Assembly: GCA_030248215.1 (NCBI GenBank)
Contig: JASANG010003752.1
Coordinates: forward strand, 682,001-746,000
Length of the DNA: 64,000 nt
Reading direction: 5' to 3'
From: Enoplolaimus lenunculus
Taxonomy: Eukaryota > Nematoda > Enoplea > Enoplida > Thoracostomopsidae
The position numbers were made by a program, and so were the translations under genes. Each line of letters starts with the position of its first letter. The stretch's first letter is position 1. Shown here in pieces: positions 1-10,674 of the stretch. Below the pieces are notes generated by a model, which saw only the letters and a program-made list of their open reading frames with translations, ran no database searches and had not been told where the DNA came from.

Positions 1-121
1 ATAGACTAATTTGTTTGCTTGGCTTAGGCTTAGGAATATGCTCATTCTTACGCTTAGGCATTTAGGCTTAGAATTAGAAATATGCTTATAATACTGGTCC
101 GCCCCTGTTCTTTACTTGGCC
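1..121 (+). mobile_element. TTAGGC-core inverted-repeat element, right part
   Basis: Only the right part is in the window: a core of imperfect TTAGGC units, then CTTATAATACTGGTCCGCCC and an end CTGTTCTTTACTTGGCC, the family's terminal repeat. Confidence 0.65.
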
Positions 122-538
122 AAAAATTTCAACCTTGCTTGTAAACTAATTGAATATTGTTTAATGCCCCTTACCTCCTCCTAGCAAGGTGAGCTGGCTG
201 CAGACCCGCAAAACAGTAACCAGTTCAGGTGTTTGGACAGTTTGCAATCAGAGGTAAAATAAATCTCAGCCAACTTGGCAGACCTTAATACTGTACCATG
301 ATGTTCAAATAGTCACCGTGAAACTATTACTTCGCGACAAACCAGCTTTGAAGTTCTTGCAGCGTGGACACAGTTACAAGTCGCTTGACTTTCTTGCACT
401 TGCATTTTGATAGGTCGAACAAAAAAACCGGTGTTCCGGTATCAAATAACGGTAGGTAAATTCAGAACCCAAATTTCACAAGAATTTCAGAAATAACCAG
501 AAGTCCGTTTAAATCCTGGTTACAATGCTATTTTATAT

Positions 539-608
539 TTAAAAATGCTCGCGTGAAGAGAACGCAATAAATATTGATTTGCAAGCAGCAGGTTTGGATA
601 TATCTTAA
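539..608 (+). repeat. Copy of the downstream flank of the hypothetical gene
   Basis: AAAAATGCTCGCGTGAAGAG and ATTTGCAAGCAGCAGGTTTG match 4693-4760, which directly follows the stop codon at 4695. No coding part is recognisable upstream of this copy. Confidence 0.5.
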
Positions 609-655
609 CATTTCGATTATCAAATAATAGGCCGCCGTTTCTTTAAGGAGCGCAA

Positions 656-752
656 CAGCAGTATAAGCATATTCCTAAACCTAAGGTTCAGCATAAGAAT
701 ACGCATATTCCTAAACCTAAGCCTCAGCATAAGAATAACTCTATAACGAAAC
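656..752 (-). mobile_element. TTAGGC-core element fragment
   Basis: ATTCCTAAACCTAAG is repeated with spacing like the element cores, next to CAGCAGTATAAGCATATTCC seen in full copies. No inverted ends are recognisable. Confidence 0.45.
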
Positions 753-2308
753 CGAAGTACGCAAAAAATAGTGTAAAGATTAAACTTACTCTAGTATTGT
801 CCATCGAAAAAAATGTTCGCCCATCAAAGAACATGGGCCAAATAATAATTTCAAACAACCTTAAATGCGTTCCGAAAAATGGAAGTACTACGCATAGCAA
901 TCCTATTAATATCTCACAACAGTTCACCGGAATTAGATGGTTGGACGAACCTTGATTCATTAACGTAAATTATAGAATTGGAATTAATAACTTTGTTGTC
1001 AAGAAGTTTCTATTAAAACAAATTGTTCATTGCTATAGACTACGGCTACAGAACAGTTTCAGACACAAACTCGGCAACTTTATACAATTTTTCTGTTATA
1101 AGATGAAAGTCAGAAAGTACAGAAACAAAAAAATTTCACCGCAGTAATATAATAATTGTTCCTTGCCAGATACCACATGACATAATATTCAAATGTCACA
1201 AGAAGATTAGAAAGTTCGTTAAGAAAAAGTATTAAAGCCGACTGTAAGAAGAAACATAAATGACAAACTCCAAAACAACCTAAAATTATTATGCCGAGGT
1301 GCAATTCGCATCCGAGTTGCGTTAATATTTCTACTCATATATTGATCAAAAAAGCTACCAATAGAAAAAAATCGATATTCACTGCATGAACATGTGCATG
1401 CAGTATATGACAATTATCAATAACTGCAATTTTTTATACAAAAATTTTTACATTCCCACTTTTAAAAAGCTATTATAATATTCGGAAACACGGCAGAAAA
1501 CATCCGATATCCCAATAGTTCATAATGAATCCTGATACCGGTTTCTCTGGTATCACACCGGATCAGTACATCCGGTATCTGCCTAAGCATAAAGTCAAAT
1601 TCAACATTGCATATTTACACCACTAATCTTAATCTACTTGTAGCAATCGTCCTTCACAGCTTCAAGTTTCAAATTTGCAGGCTAAATTCTCCCACTGGAA
1701 AAATCCATACACGTTTAGCTCTCCACTCGAAAAATGCCCTTGGATTGAAATAAAATTTTTAAAAGCGAAAAGACAAAAAGGTGTTGTAAGCATAGCACCA
1801 CCTATAAGCTGCGAAGCAGCAAAATTAACCAAAAATTTACAAAACAGACAAAATTTGCGAAAAATTTAAAATTTTCACCTCCTAATTTTTATCTCAGAGA
1901 GTTTGTCAAAAGCCACCCCAAGCTTATAAAATCCCGGAGTGGAACCTAGGGGCACCTCAAATAAAACCCCCACTGATGATTGGGCTATTGAAATGCCAAA
2001 AACAATAATTGCTCAGCTCAAATACCTTTCACAATACTTGGCCTACAAGAAAATCGAAACATCAGCAAAAACATACACTTACGAATTCAATAAGTATCGA
2101 ACAAAAGTGAAGACACCGCACATTGCACATGCACATATATAATCGTAGATAAAAGAAAATTTCCAAAAATCCATTGGACAAAATGTTAATATTGTCCAGA
2201 ACGTTAACGTGCCTCATAAAAAGAACATTAGATATCACTTATAGAGTTTCCAAACACAAATCTAAAAGAGTATGTTTTCTGTAGATGGGAAATTTTGTCG
2301 GCTATAAG
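753..2308. other. No gene recognised
   Basis: AT-rich DNA with short open frames of unlikely composition. CCGGTATC-type tracts at 1535-1600 are a scrap of the CCGGAATTCCGG family. Nothing else can be supported. Confidence 0.5.
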
Positions 2309-2866
2309 CAGGGTACAACCGGAATTCCGGTCCGGTATTTTTTCGCCTTCCGGTTCCGGTAAATTTTTTACCGGAATTGAAAAATCCGGTATTAAAATTT
2401 TGTAGGTGGAATTTAAGATAATTTACTAAAAAATGACAGTAAAAATTTAATAGATTTCATTCGTATAGCACATAAACCTTGACATTCGCGGTTCCAATTC
2501 CAGCATTTTTTCACTTTCCGGTTCCGGTTAAGGTAAATTTTTACCGGAATTAAAATTTGGTCCGTGAGAATTAAGATATTTTACTGCAAATCACGATAAC
2601 AATTAAATAGATTTCATTAGTATAGTATGCAAACCTTTTCAATCGCCAAAAATGAACCATCGAAAGTAGATTTCGCTTCTTTGGATTATGAAAATCAAAA
2701 ATACGGCAAATAAAGCGAGCACCTATTTCCCACTAGCGTTATTTTCCCAATAATATTCCAAAAAAGAAAATTAAAATGAATTTTTCGGTGGTAAGTATTT
2801 TTCGTTTTCTGGTTGTGGTTCCGGTTCCGTTTCTGGTAACTTTGTTGTAATTCCGGTGGCACCTTG
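2309..2866. mobile_element. CCGGAATTCCGG-rich inverted-repeat element
   Basis: It begins CAGGGTACAACCGGAATTCC and ends TGTAATTCCGGTGGCACCTT, inverted. GGTTCCGGTAAATTTTT units recur within it. It is just beyond the roadblock gene scrap. Confidence 0.55.
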
Positions 2867-2917
2867 GAAACGACATATTAAAATACCAAATGTTCTTTGT
2901 AATTCTTTGCAGAGTAG

Positions 2918-2951
2918 GATAATATTTTGAGCCACGATCAAGAAATAGTCG
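2918..2951 (-). pseudogene. Duplicated 3'-end scrap of the roadblock light chain
   Basis: Read on the minus strand this stretch encodes DYFLIVAQN, matching DYYLIVAQN near the end of the neighbouring dynein light chain at 3028-3318. Flanking bases do not continue the match. It is a truncated tandem remnant, or less likely an alternative last exon, since it has no clear acceptor. It keeps Phe where the intact gene has Tyr; Phe is the residue usual in other animals. Confidence 0.55.
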
Positions 2952-3027
2952 ATGCAAGGCACCTATTTTACCGAATTATGCGAGAAAACAATCATTAAAA
3001 TGTAAAAATATTTGTGAATTCGTTACA

Positions 3028-3318
3028 TCATTGATTTGGATTTTGAGCCACAATCAAATAATAGTCTTTATCTGGTGCGATCATAAGCTCATGCTTCTTC
3101 GATCTGATACGTAGAAATGACAGGTCATCCGCACTGTCCAGTTCGCTCACAACATGTGCAGCTTTTTCAGTCAGTTGTTGCAAAAGGCTGGCATAATGTA
3201 CGGTAGTTTGCGTATCGAATGTGGATCTAATTGCCCGCCCTTCTTTATCAATAATTAAAACACCTATCACACCTTTCTGACCTTGAATTCGTTTAATCGT
3301 TTCCTCGACTTCTGCCAT
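3028..3318 (-). CDS. dyrb-1: Roadblock/LC7 dynein light chain (DYNLRB type)
   Basis: This single-exon frame codes 96 aa, the usual family length. Seen in the sequence: an N-terminus [17 protein letters not shown], a middle [20 protein letters not shown] and an end LIVAQNPNQ, all close to animal DYNLRB1. An in-frame Met five codons upstream (3333) would give 101 aa, but MAEVEE matches the family start, and a possible splice or trans-splice acceptor (TTTAATAG) lies just before it. Known role: a homodimeric light chain of cytoplasmic dynein that binds the intermediate chain and helps cargo attachment. Odd: there is no intron, although every other recognised gene here has several, so an intron-free ancestral form or a retrocopy are both possible; no poly(A) tract is visible. 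A short copy of its 3' end lies about 65 bp beyond the stop codon. The symbol is by homology only. Confidence 0.93.
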   Translation of the reverse strand: MAEVEETIKRIQGQKGVIGVLIIDKEGRAIRSTFDTQTTVHYASLLQQLTEKAAHVVSELDSADDLSFLRIRSKKHELMIAPDKDYYLIVAQNPNQ

Positions 3319-3680
3319 GTCTATTAAAGTCATTGAGAACTGATGAGAAGGTTTATATAATACTGTAAATAACTGTAATACAAAGTAGTTTCTAAAAACA
3401 TTAAAATAGAAATATTTTAATGATTAGGGCAGGTGCTGTGCCCCGAACATCTATCAATCGACTTTATGACTGAAAGAACTCTTCTACAAATAGGTTGGAA
3501 AACTGTGTGGGACCAATTCAGTCACATCCAAATAGTGATATTGATCGAACCAGTCCGACATATGACAACAGTCTGGTCCACAGGATGTTGTGGCATCGAG
3601 GGCAGAATCCCTTAGTCCGGCATGTCGCGGAGCGTTTCAATGATTAACAAAATCACGATCAAAATATTGCTGCACTGGTT

Positions 3681-4695
3681 ATGTCATGCCTGCGTTTTAC
3701 GGCCCAATGTTTGGTCCAGGGTCACAGTACGGACAACACCCTTTTGTGTGATCCGTTCCACGACACTAATGCCAGGATTAAGCGGCATAGCACGTTGCTC
3801 TGTACAACGGTATGTAGCATACAATTTATGCCTGTCCAGTGCATGGTTTTTGTGCCTTCAGCAGTCGTTTCGCTATTCAGCGGCAAAAGAACCTCGTACT
3901 CAAAGAACCCAGACTTGTTATATTGACGTCTCTGTTTGCCTGTCTTTACATGTACTTTACGTATAAATGACATACGCAGACACATATCTGTCTGTCAGCA
4001 AAAGTAGGATCTGTCAGTACTCAGGAACCTAAAAGAGAGTTTAGGGCACAAGCTACACTACTGTGTGTTCAAGTCACCGAATTGTAAGGTCGGCGCACGG
4101 TGCCAAATAATGATAATGTAGGGAAATTCGATAACACAGAATAGTACGAATGGCTTGCCCGGTATCCGAGTTACTAACTCGCACTAGCTATGTAAATACA
4201 AGCTGAGCAATTTTTCGTTCTTGCTTTTCTCTACCAAGCGTAATAATTATAGTCAATGCACAAACGAACGCCAAACAACTATGGTACAACCTAAGATTCA
4301 TCCAAGACGTAAGACTGTTATTTATAATATACGGTTAAGAATATACATTAAACGGATCGGCTAGTTTATCTGATGAATAATACTATTTTTATTAGCTTGC
4401 GGAAACTCCAAGATTTCGGACACCACAATCTATAGCCAACACAGTTCGACAGCTATCCTCAATCGGTTCTATTAACGAGGGATTTACACTGCAAGATGCA
4501 AAATTAAAAGTGTATTTCCCCGGTTTCTTCAATAATGTTGAACAAGAAAGTGTAAACTGTATTGCTGCCGGAAAATGTTACGTAAACAAGCAGGCTGGCA
4601 TTCCGGTTTCAGAGTATTACGCTTGGTTAAAGTTTCAGCCAGGATCAGCACTCCGTCGAAATCCTAACAAAACAATCCGTGTTACATTTATGTAA
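3681..4695 (+). CDS. Hypothetical two-exon protein, unknown function
   Basis: Proposed exons are 3681-3809 and 4396-4695, giving 142 aa. The first ends at a strong donor (ACG|GTATGT) and the second begins after TTTTTATTAG, both in phase 0. The second exon is convincingly protein-like, with stretches such as VYFPGFFNNVEQESVNC and EYYAWLKFQPGSALRR, and ends with a TAA stop. The first is weaker. Its frame runs on upstream to about 3494 (LVHRMLWHRGQNPLVRHVAE) but is interrupted by an in-frame TAA at 3645-3647. The true 5' end may therefore be elsewhere, an intron may remove the stop, or the upstream block may have decayed. No family is recognised and no signal peptide or membrane segment is seen. 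The region just after the stop is partly copied at 539-608. Confidence 0.42.
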
Positions 4696-4760
4696 AAATG
4701 CTTGAGAGAATAGATCGCAAAAATATTTATTTGCAAGCAACAGGTTTGGATATATATTAG

Positions 4761-6724
4761 TGTTGTGCATCGGCTAAGAACCGGGGCCAGTAGTTGCTTA
4801 TCACAGAAAGTTATGCAAAATTTTGTGACAGTATATAAGGAATAATAATGAAATCGAATTTTCATCTCTAGTTTTTGCCACCGGTCAAGGAGAATTTGGA
4901 AAAGTAAAAAATTTATAGCTTGGTATAACATATAAATCAAGTTTGTTTAGGCTTAATTTCTTTATTTGTTAGAGCTAATGAGTCGTGCCTACAGTTTCAG
5001 AATGGATAAAAAATCGCTGCCGCGATATGGCAGAAATATATAGGTATACCTAATGTAAATAGAGCCCCAGGCAAAATTGTAGGTGTTCTGAAACCGAACA
5101 CAAAATTTTAACTAAATTTCTAAGTTCAAACGGGTCGAGTCGACACCTGAAACTCCTCTGGTTTCGCCTTTGGTTATTGTATATAAATAAATTTTTACGA
5201 GGCTAACGCGACCGTAATCCGCTGCGATTTCCAGGCACTCTAAACAAAATGGAGGGGGAGGGGCTGCTGCATTCAAGCCCACCGCGCTAAGCGATTCTCA
5301 CACTAACAAACACCGGAAACATATATATCTTTTTAAAATTTTAGTTTTTAGTAAAAAGAATTAAAATCCGAAACAGGAGGCAGTTGACATCTGAATCCCC
5401 CTGGATACGTCTCTGTTTATGGTGTATAAAATAAATTTATACGTAAGCAGGTGCGCTTCGCTTTGGTTGCTGGTTTACGTACGCTGTGCTCCTATTGTTG
5501 TCGCTGAACAGCAGGACCGCCCTCAGCGTAATACGGGCCAATATTTTAATCACTAAACGTTTCGTCGCATGAAATGCATGAAGGGAGAGCGATCTGCAAT
5601 ATTTTGCATAAAGATTGTGGTGTAAGAAAATATTTAGAAGCAATACAGTAAACTGTCTTCTACTAAATTCTGTATTCAAACCTCTGTCAGAATATTGAAG
5701 TATATAAATTCTTGACGATTTTTTGTAAGTAGTTTTTCTTTTTTTCGGTTTATATTGTGTGTATATAAAAGTTACAGTTGTTTGACTTCAGTCCTTTTCC
5801 CAATCGTAGGTGCTGCCAGAATAGTTTTTATAATTCAGCATGATACTAAAAACATTTCTTTTCTTATATCTTGTTGGACACTGTCATAAAGGCTCGGTTT
5901 TGCAGTGGACCTTTTGTATGAAAAGTAGTTTAGCGTTCGAATGTTTCGTCGTTTGAGTTTTGAGATAAATTTGGTATACTTAAGATGGCGTTATACTTTT
6001 TATGACGTCCGGCACTGTCAATCACCGTATGGCACTTCACCGCAAAGCACAAGAATTCTACATGGTATCGCATAACAATTCATAAAAAATTTTTTACTTG
6101 CAGTGCCGTACGACGGCGCTGGACGTCACGCGCGACAAGTAGGGCGCTATCCTTATCTTTTCAAATTTAAAATTTTTCTACCGCTTACAAAATTTATGTG
6201 CTGACAGTTAACATATATGTTTATGTTATAGTTGCCCGTTTACGCAATAAACAACATCGTTTGTTTGATGAAAAAGCTTCTTAGTAGTTTGGTTCTTATG
6301 TTTAACCAAAAGTGATTCAATAATTAATAAAACGAGGTGCACTAAATCAGTCATCCAACGCAAAACATGACGCAATTCAACTCAGCGCGTTACGTTTACG
6401 CAGTAACATATATGAAAAAAATATAGATGTCTGATTCTGTTCTAAATGCATTTTTGGTTCCGCAGTAGTCCACAAAAGATCACAAAATGTGAAAGTATAT
6501 ATATTCAAGTCTAAAAATTATAATTTAAACTCTAATCATCCGGGGAGGATATGAGATTCTAAATCGCCATTATTTTGTGATATATTAAGACTAGAGCGGG
6601 CCCTGAAGATTTGGACAAATACTTTTAGCAATGTTACAACCAAAACATATTCCAAAGTTTAGATCTCCTCTGCGTAATAAACACATGTCTCAACCAAAGT
6701 TTAAAAGCCTAAGCCCAAGCAAAG
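4761..6724. other. No gene recognised
   Basis: Two similar blocks near 5105-5225 and 5360-5470 (GACACCTGAAACTCCTCTGG against GACATCTGAATCCCCCTGGA) form a dispersed repeat. The GC-rich element at 5990-6150 lies here. No coding signal otherwise. Confidence 0.5.
5990..6150. mobile_element. GC-rich ACGGCACCG-type inverted-repeat element
   Basis: GGCGTTATACTTTTTATGAC and GTCCGGCACTGTCA at the left face CAGTGCCGTACGACGGCGCT and GGGCGCTATCC at the right. Confidence 0.5.
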
Positions 6725-7300
6725 GGATTTGGGCGCAGCTTTTTTCGCTCGGGATTTTGGAAAATTGGGGTTTCAAGAAATTGGGATATTACCCGGGTAA
6801 TTGGGATTTTGGGAAATTAGGATATTGCCCGAGAATTTGGGATTTTGGGAAATTCGTCTATTACTCGGGAAAATGGAAATTTTGGCGCAACCTTTTTCGC
6901 TCAGGATTTTGCGAAATTGGGACTTTGGGAAATTGGGATATTATCCGTAGATTTGCTGTTTTATGAGCAGCCTTTTTGGCTCGAGACATTGGGAAATTGG
7001 GATTTTGCAAAATTGCGATATTACCCGAGAAATTAGGATTTTGGGAAACTCGTATATTACTCGGGAAAATGGAATTTTGGGTGCAGCCTTTTTTCGCTCA
7101 GGATTTTAGGAAATTGAGACTTTGGGAAATTGTGATTTTACGGGTATAATCGGGAATTTGCAAAATTGGGATATAACCCAGAAAACTGGGATTTGGTAAA
7201 ATTGGGATATTACCCGAGAAATTGGGATTTTCGGTGCAGACTTTTTCGATCGGGATTTTAAGAAATCGGAATCTTGAGAAATGGGGATATTACCCGGGAA
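6725..7300 (+). repeat. Minisatellite of GGGAAATTGGGATATTACCC-type units
   Basis: Units of about 18-40 bases alternate GATTTTGGGAAATTGGGATA and TTACCCGGGAAATTGGG. A higher-order period of about 185 bp shows where ATTACTCGGGAAAATGGAA to TTGGGAAATTG recurs at 6861 and 7046. One frame stays open for 111 codons because of the repeats; it is not taken as a gene. Confidence 0.75.
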
Positions 7301-7391
7301 AGTGCGGCGACGGGCGGCGACGTCTGGCGTCGCGCGGCGAGTATATATAGCGCAACTCTACGACTTGAGGCTTGGGTATTTTCCTGCTATG

Positions 7392-7793
7392 CAAGGTTCG
7401 ACAGGAATTCCGGTGCAGGCAGGGAACTCTGGTATTTTTCACTATCCGGTTTCGGTAATAAATCCGGCATTTTTCACCGGAATTTTCCGGTATTTTTGGT
7501 ATTAAAAATTCTCATTCGAATCTTTAAGAGAAATTTAAATTATCTAAGCGCATACTGTTAGCATTTTCAATTTGTCACAATTTATCTTACGTTTCTCAGC
7601 TGCTGTATTTGTTTCAGAAGTTTGGATTTCCAAATACTATGTTTACAGTTACACCGTTAAAAGCGATAAAATAGCTTTAAAATGAATTTTTTCGGTAAAA
7701 GTGTCCTTTGTTTTCCGGTTCCGGCTTTTGTTCTGGTTGCGGTGTTTTTTAAACGTTCCGGTTCTGGTATTTTATAATTCCAGTTGCACCCTA
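7392..7793. mobile_element. CCGGAATTCCGG-rich inverted-repeat element
   Basis: It begins CAAGGTTCGACAGGAATTCC and ends ATAATTCCAGTTGCACCCTA. Same family as 2309-2866; it follows the minisatellite. Confidence 0.55.
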
Positions 7794-8361
7794 CAGTGTT
7801 GCCACATTTGAAAACTTACCTGCGAGCATATACGACAACAAGGTTTATACACGCAAATAGATGAATCAAAATTCTTAAAAATGGAAGCTAATTCAGCCAG
7901 ATATCAACTTTGCAAACAACGTCTGTCGACGTTGCATGAGTAAGCAGTAAAAGGACTAAAATTTTTAATTTTTCGATGCAACCGCCCCCCCAAACCTTGC
8001 AATCTAAGTTTGAATTCAAGTGTGCAAATCAATTAGCAATAAACCAATCATTTAGGGTCGCAAAACACGTTTATTTTAAACCAACCAATTGTGTTCGTAA
8101 CCACAAAAATAGACAACCAATGAGCACAAAGTCCGGCCTACGAATAACTATAAACAGTAATACGATTCGTCAATTTTTCAATGCAGTATGCCGTTTTTAA
8201 TCTATAATTTTTACCAAAACTGTAATCTTCGCAATCGTGTCGACAATTTAAACACCTAATTTTAAAGCACAACAGGCGTTTTGTGTTTTTGACACAATTC
8301 CTGCTAATAATACAATGTCATTCGGGGATGCGCAGGTTCTGGTTCACAATTATTCTAATCG

Positions 8362-8542
8362 TACACAGTAAAAATGGTGAGTCAGATTGACTCTCTCCGA
8401 AATAGACTTTTCCTGACTACACAAACTGAGTCAAAATTCGACTCAATTTAACTATGACGGAGTCGAATTTTGACTCAGTTTCTGTAGTCAGGAAAAGCCT
8501 ACTTCGGAGAGAGTCAATTTGACTCACCATTTTTTGCAGTGT
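8362..8542. mobile_element. GAGTCAAATTGACTC fold-back element, copy 1
   Basis: It runs from ACACAGTAAAAATGGTGAG to CTCACCATTTTTTGCAGTGT. The two halves are near-perfect reverse complements over about 80 bases each. Confidence 0.75.
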
Positions 8543-9458
8543 AAGGTTTAATCTGGTAATTTTTCAAAGACTCGTTCTGGTTCCCAATTATGCAATCGTA
8601 TTATTCAATCTGGTAATTTTTTTCAACGACTCAAAACGTAAAACAAAGCGCATTCAGCAGTAAGGAGGTGCTGCATAACGCTCGCTCGCACACAATTTTT
8701 TCTATACTTATAGTCTAGGCAGCGCAGAAACGCTTTTGCTTTGTGCATACTGCAAAAATTGCATTGTGCAAAGTGCAAAACATTGAACTTTAGCGTTTTA
8801 TGAGCAACGTATTAATATTTTGCAGTAAAATATTGCACTAAAAACTGCAGTCGTGTTTGATATTCAACGAAGCTTGCCTAATTACTGACAGTTTTAAAAA
8901 CGATAAACGTTCACTCGTATTTTCTGCAAAATTTTAGGTGCGGCAAACATTGCCAAAATTTTCATCATTAATATTAAAAAAGCGAAACTTTTGTATACAG
9001 TAATGCTATCAATCTTTGTGATGTTACTAACTACCAAATACTTCCTTGAATTTATTAATAAGCGTATAATTTTGTGTACAAAATTGTAAAATCTTTCCGA
9101 GAGAAAGTGAAATCGTCATATCAAACTAAACGAAAACTAAATAATTCGATAATTGATGAAGCTAGTAATGACCAAAAGCTTGGCTGACAGCCGATAATCT
9201 TAAACGCATTATTCGTTGAAGATTATGTGTAAGCCAGTGATCAATTTGGCCAAAATTTCGAAGAATACTTGTGGCAAGTTTCCCCCACGCTGTACAAATT
9301 ACCTGTCGTCTGCCCGAATCGCTGCACTAAACAGCCATGTTAACCTTTTCGCTACAATGACTATACCTATCACATTGTTAAGCCTGAACAATGTCTGAAG
9401 CCAATTGTTTGTACATATAATACGCCAATTTTTAATAAGCTGTCGATAATGCTATTCC

Positions 9459-9486
9459 CTGGACGCCCCTTAAAGTAACATGGGCC
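9459..9486. mobile_element. Solitary terminal repeat of the TTAGGC-core family
   Basis: GGACGCCCCTTAAAGTAACA followed by TGGGCC matches the right end of the family; no core or partner end is visible nearby. Confidence 0.5.
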
Positions 9487-10144
9487 CATATGCTTTGACT
9501 GTTTAAGAAATAAATGTTTTTATGCTTATTGCTTTATGATCGAATTTGCTATTAAGCTTTATCGCGTGGTGAACAGCAATTTAACCAATAGTAATTGTGA
9601 TCGTTTAAGTCTTCTAAATACGAAGGCTGTATAAACATACAGCAAGTTTCTAACTTTTGTCCCTCTAAATAATGAACTAAACTAATTCACCACAAACAGT
9701 TAAAGTTTCAAAGCCGTTTCATTTTACCGAAACAGTAACTTTGAAAGAGCTTAAATTCATTAGGTTAGCTAAAAATGAAATTGTAACAAAATTTTGCTTA
9801 ACGTTTAAAATGGTTGATATGCAGCTTACGACCAAATTCCGTTAATCCATCGCGGCCGTTGCAGTAAAAAAATGTAAAACATTTTGAAAATGGGATCGAT
9901 GCTTATCAATTTGTTTTAATTTTTCTCGTCAAATTTAAAATAGCTTCAGGCGACTTGGTTGTATGTTAAAAACGGCTCTTTTTGCTTGTTAATGTTTCAG
10001 CAATGCTTTTTATTACATGGAAATTTTTGCAATACTGCAGAATCGCTTTTAACTTGCAAGTTACTTTAAGTGTTTTCGCCAAAATTTACTCGATAATATC
10101 GTCAAGTATATCAGTAGAATGTCCATTGTTAAGTACACCAAACC

Positions 10145-10256
10145 AAATATATACATATATAAATATATATATTTATATATATTTTTATATATAAATATAT
10201 ATAGATATATATAAATATATATTTATATATTTATATATAAATATATATTTATATAT
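10145..10256. repeat. AT microsatellite
   Basis: Runs of TATATAAATATATA over about 110 bases, 420 bp upstream of collagen A. Confidence 0.9.
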
Positions 10257-10674
10257 AGTTTCATACAGCGAGCTAAATTGTTTTTAAAATTAATCGTTTT
10301 GAATTAATCTAGCGGCAGTCTTTTAAAAAGTTTCAAGGCAAACTTTTTATACCAATTATGCATTGTTTTACTGCCCGCAATTTGAGCATTTTTGACTAAA
10401 GTTTCACACTGCATGCTGTGAGTATAACTCTACTTTAATTAAATACTAAAATTTTATCGAGCGAAAATTTGCCATCATTTCGTTGTGTTGGTTGGTAGAA
10501 GTATTTAAAGTTGACGGTTGCAATTGCACGTATCACATTGTTGCCTGGACCAGTTGCTGATATTGTGTCGTTTTAGGAGAGTTTATACGAGTTGAACTGT
10601 TTTAGTAATAATTTAACACCACTTAGTGTGTGTGCAACCTACTGCATCGTGAAGATATAGAGTGACAGGGCCCA

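Noticed and set aside
6631-6966. 111-codon frame with repeated NWDFGKLGYYPG-like units
   Set aside because: It is a by-product of the minisatellite; the frame shifts from unit to unit and has no splice or start context.
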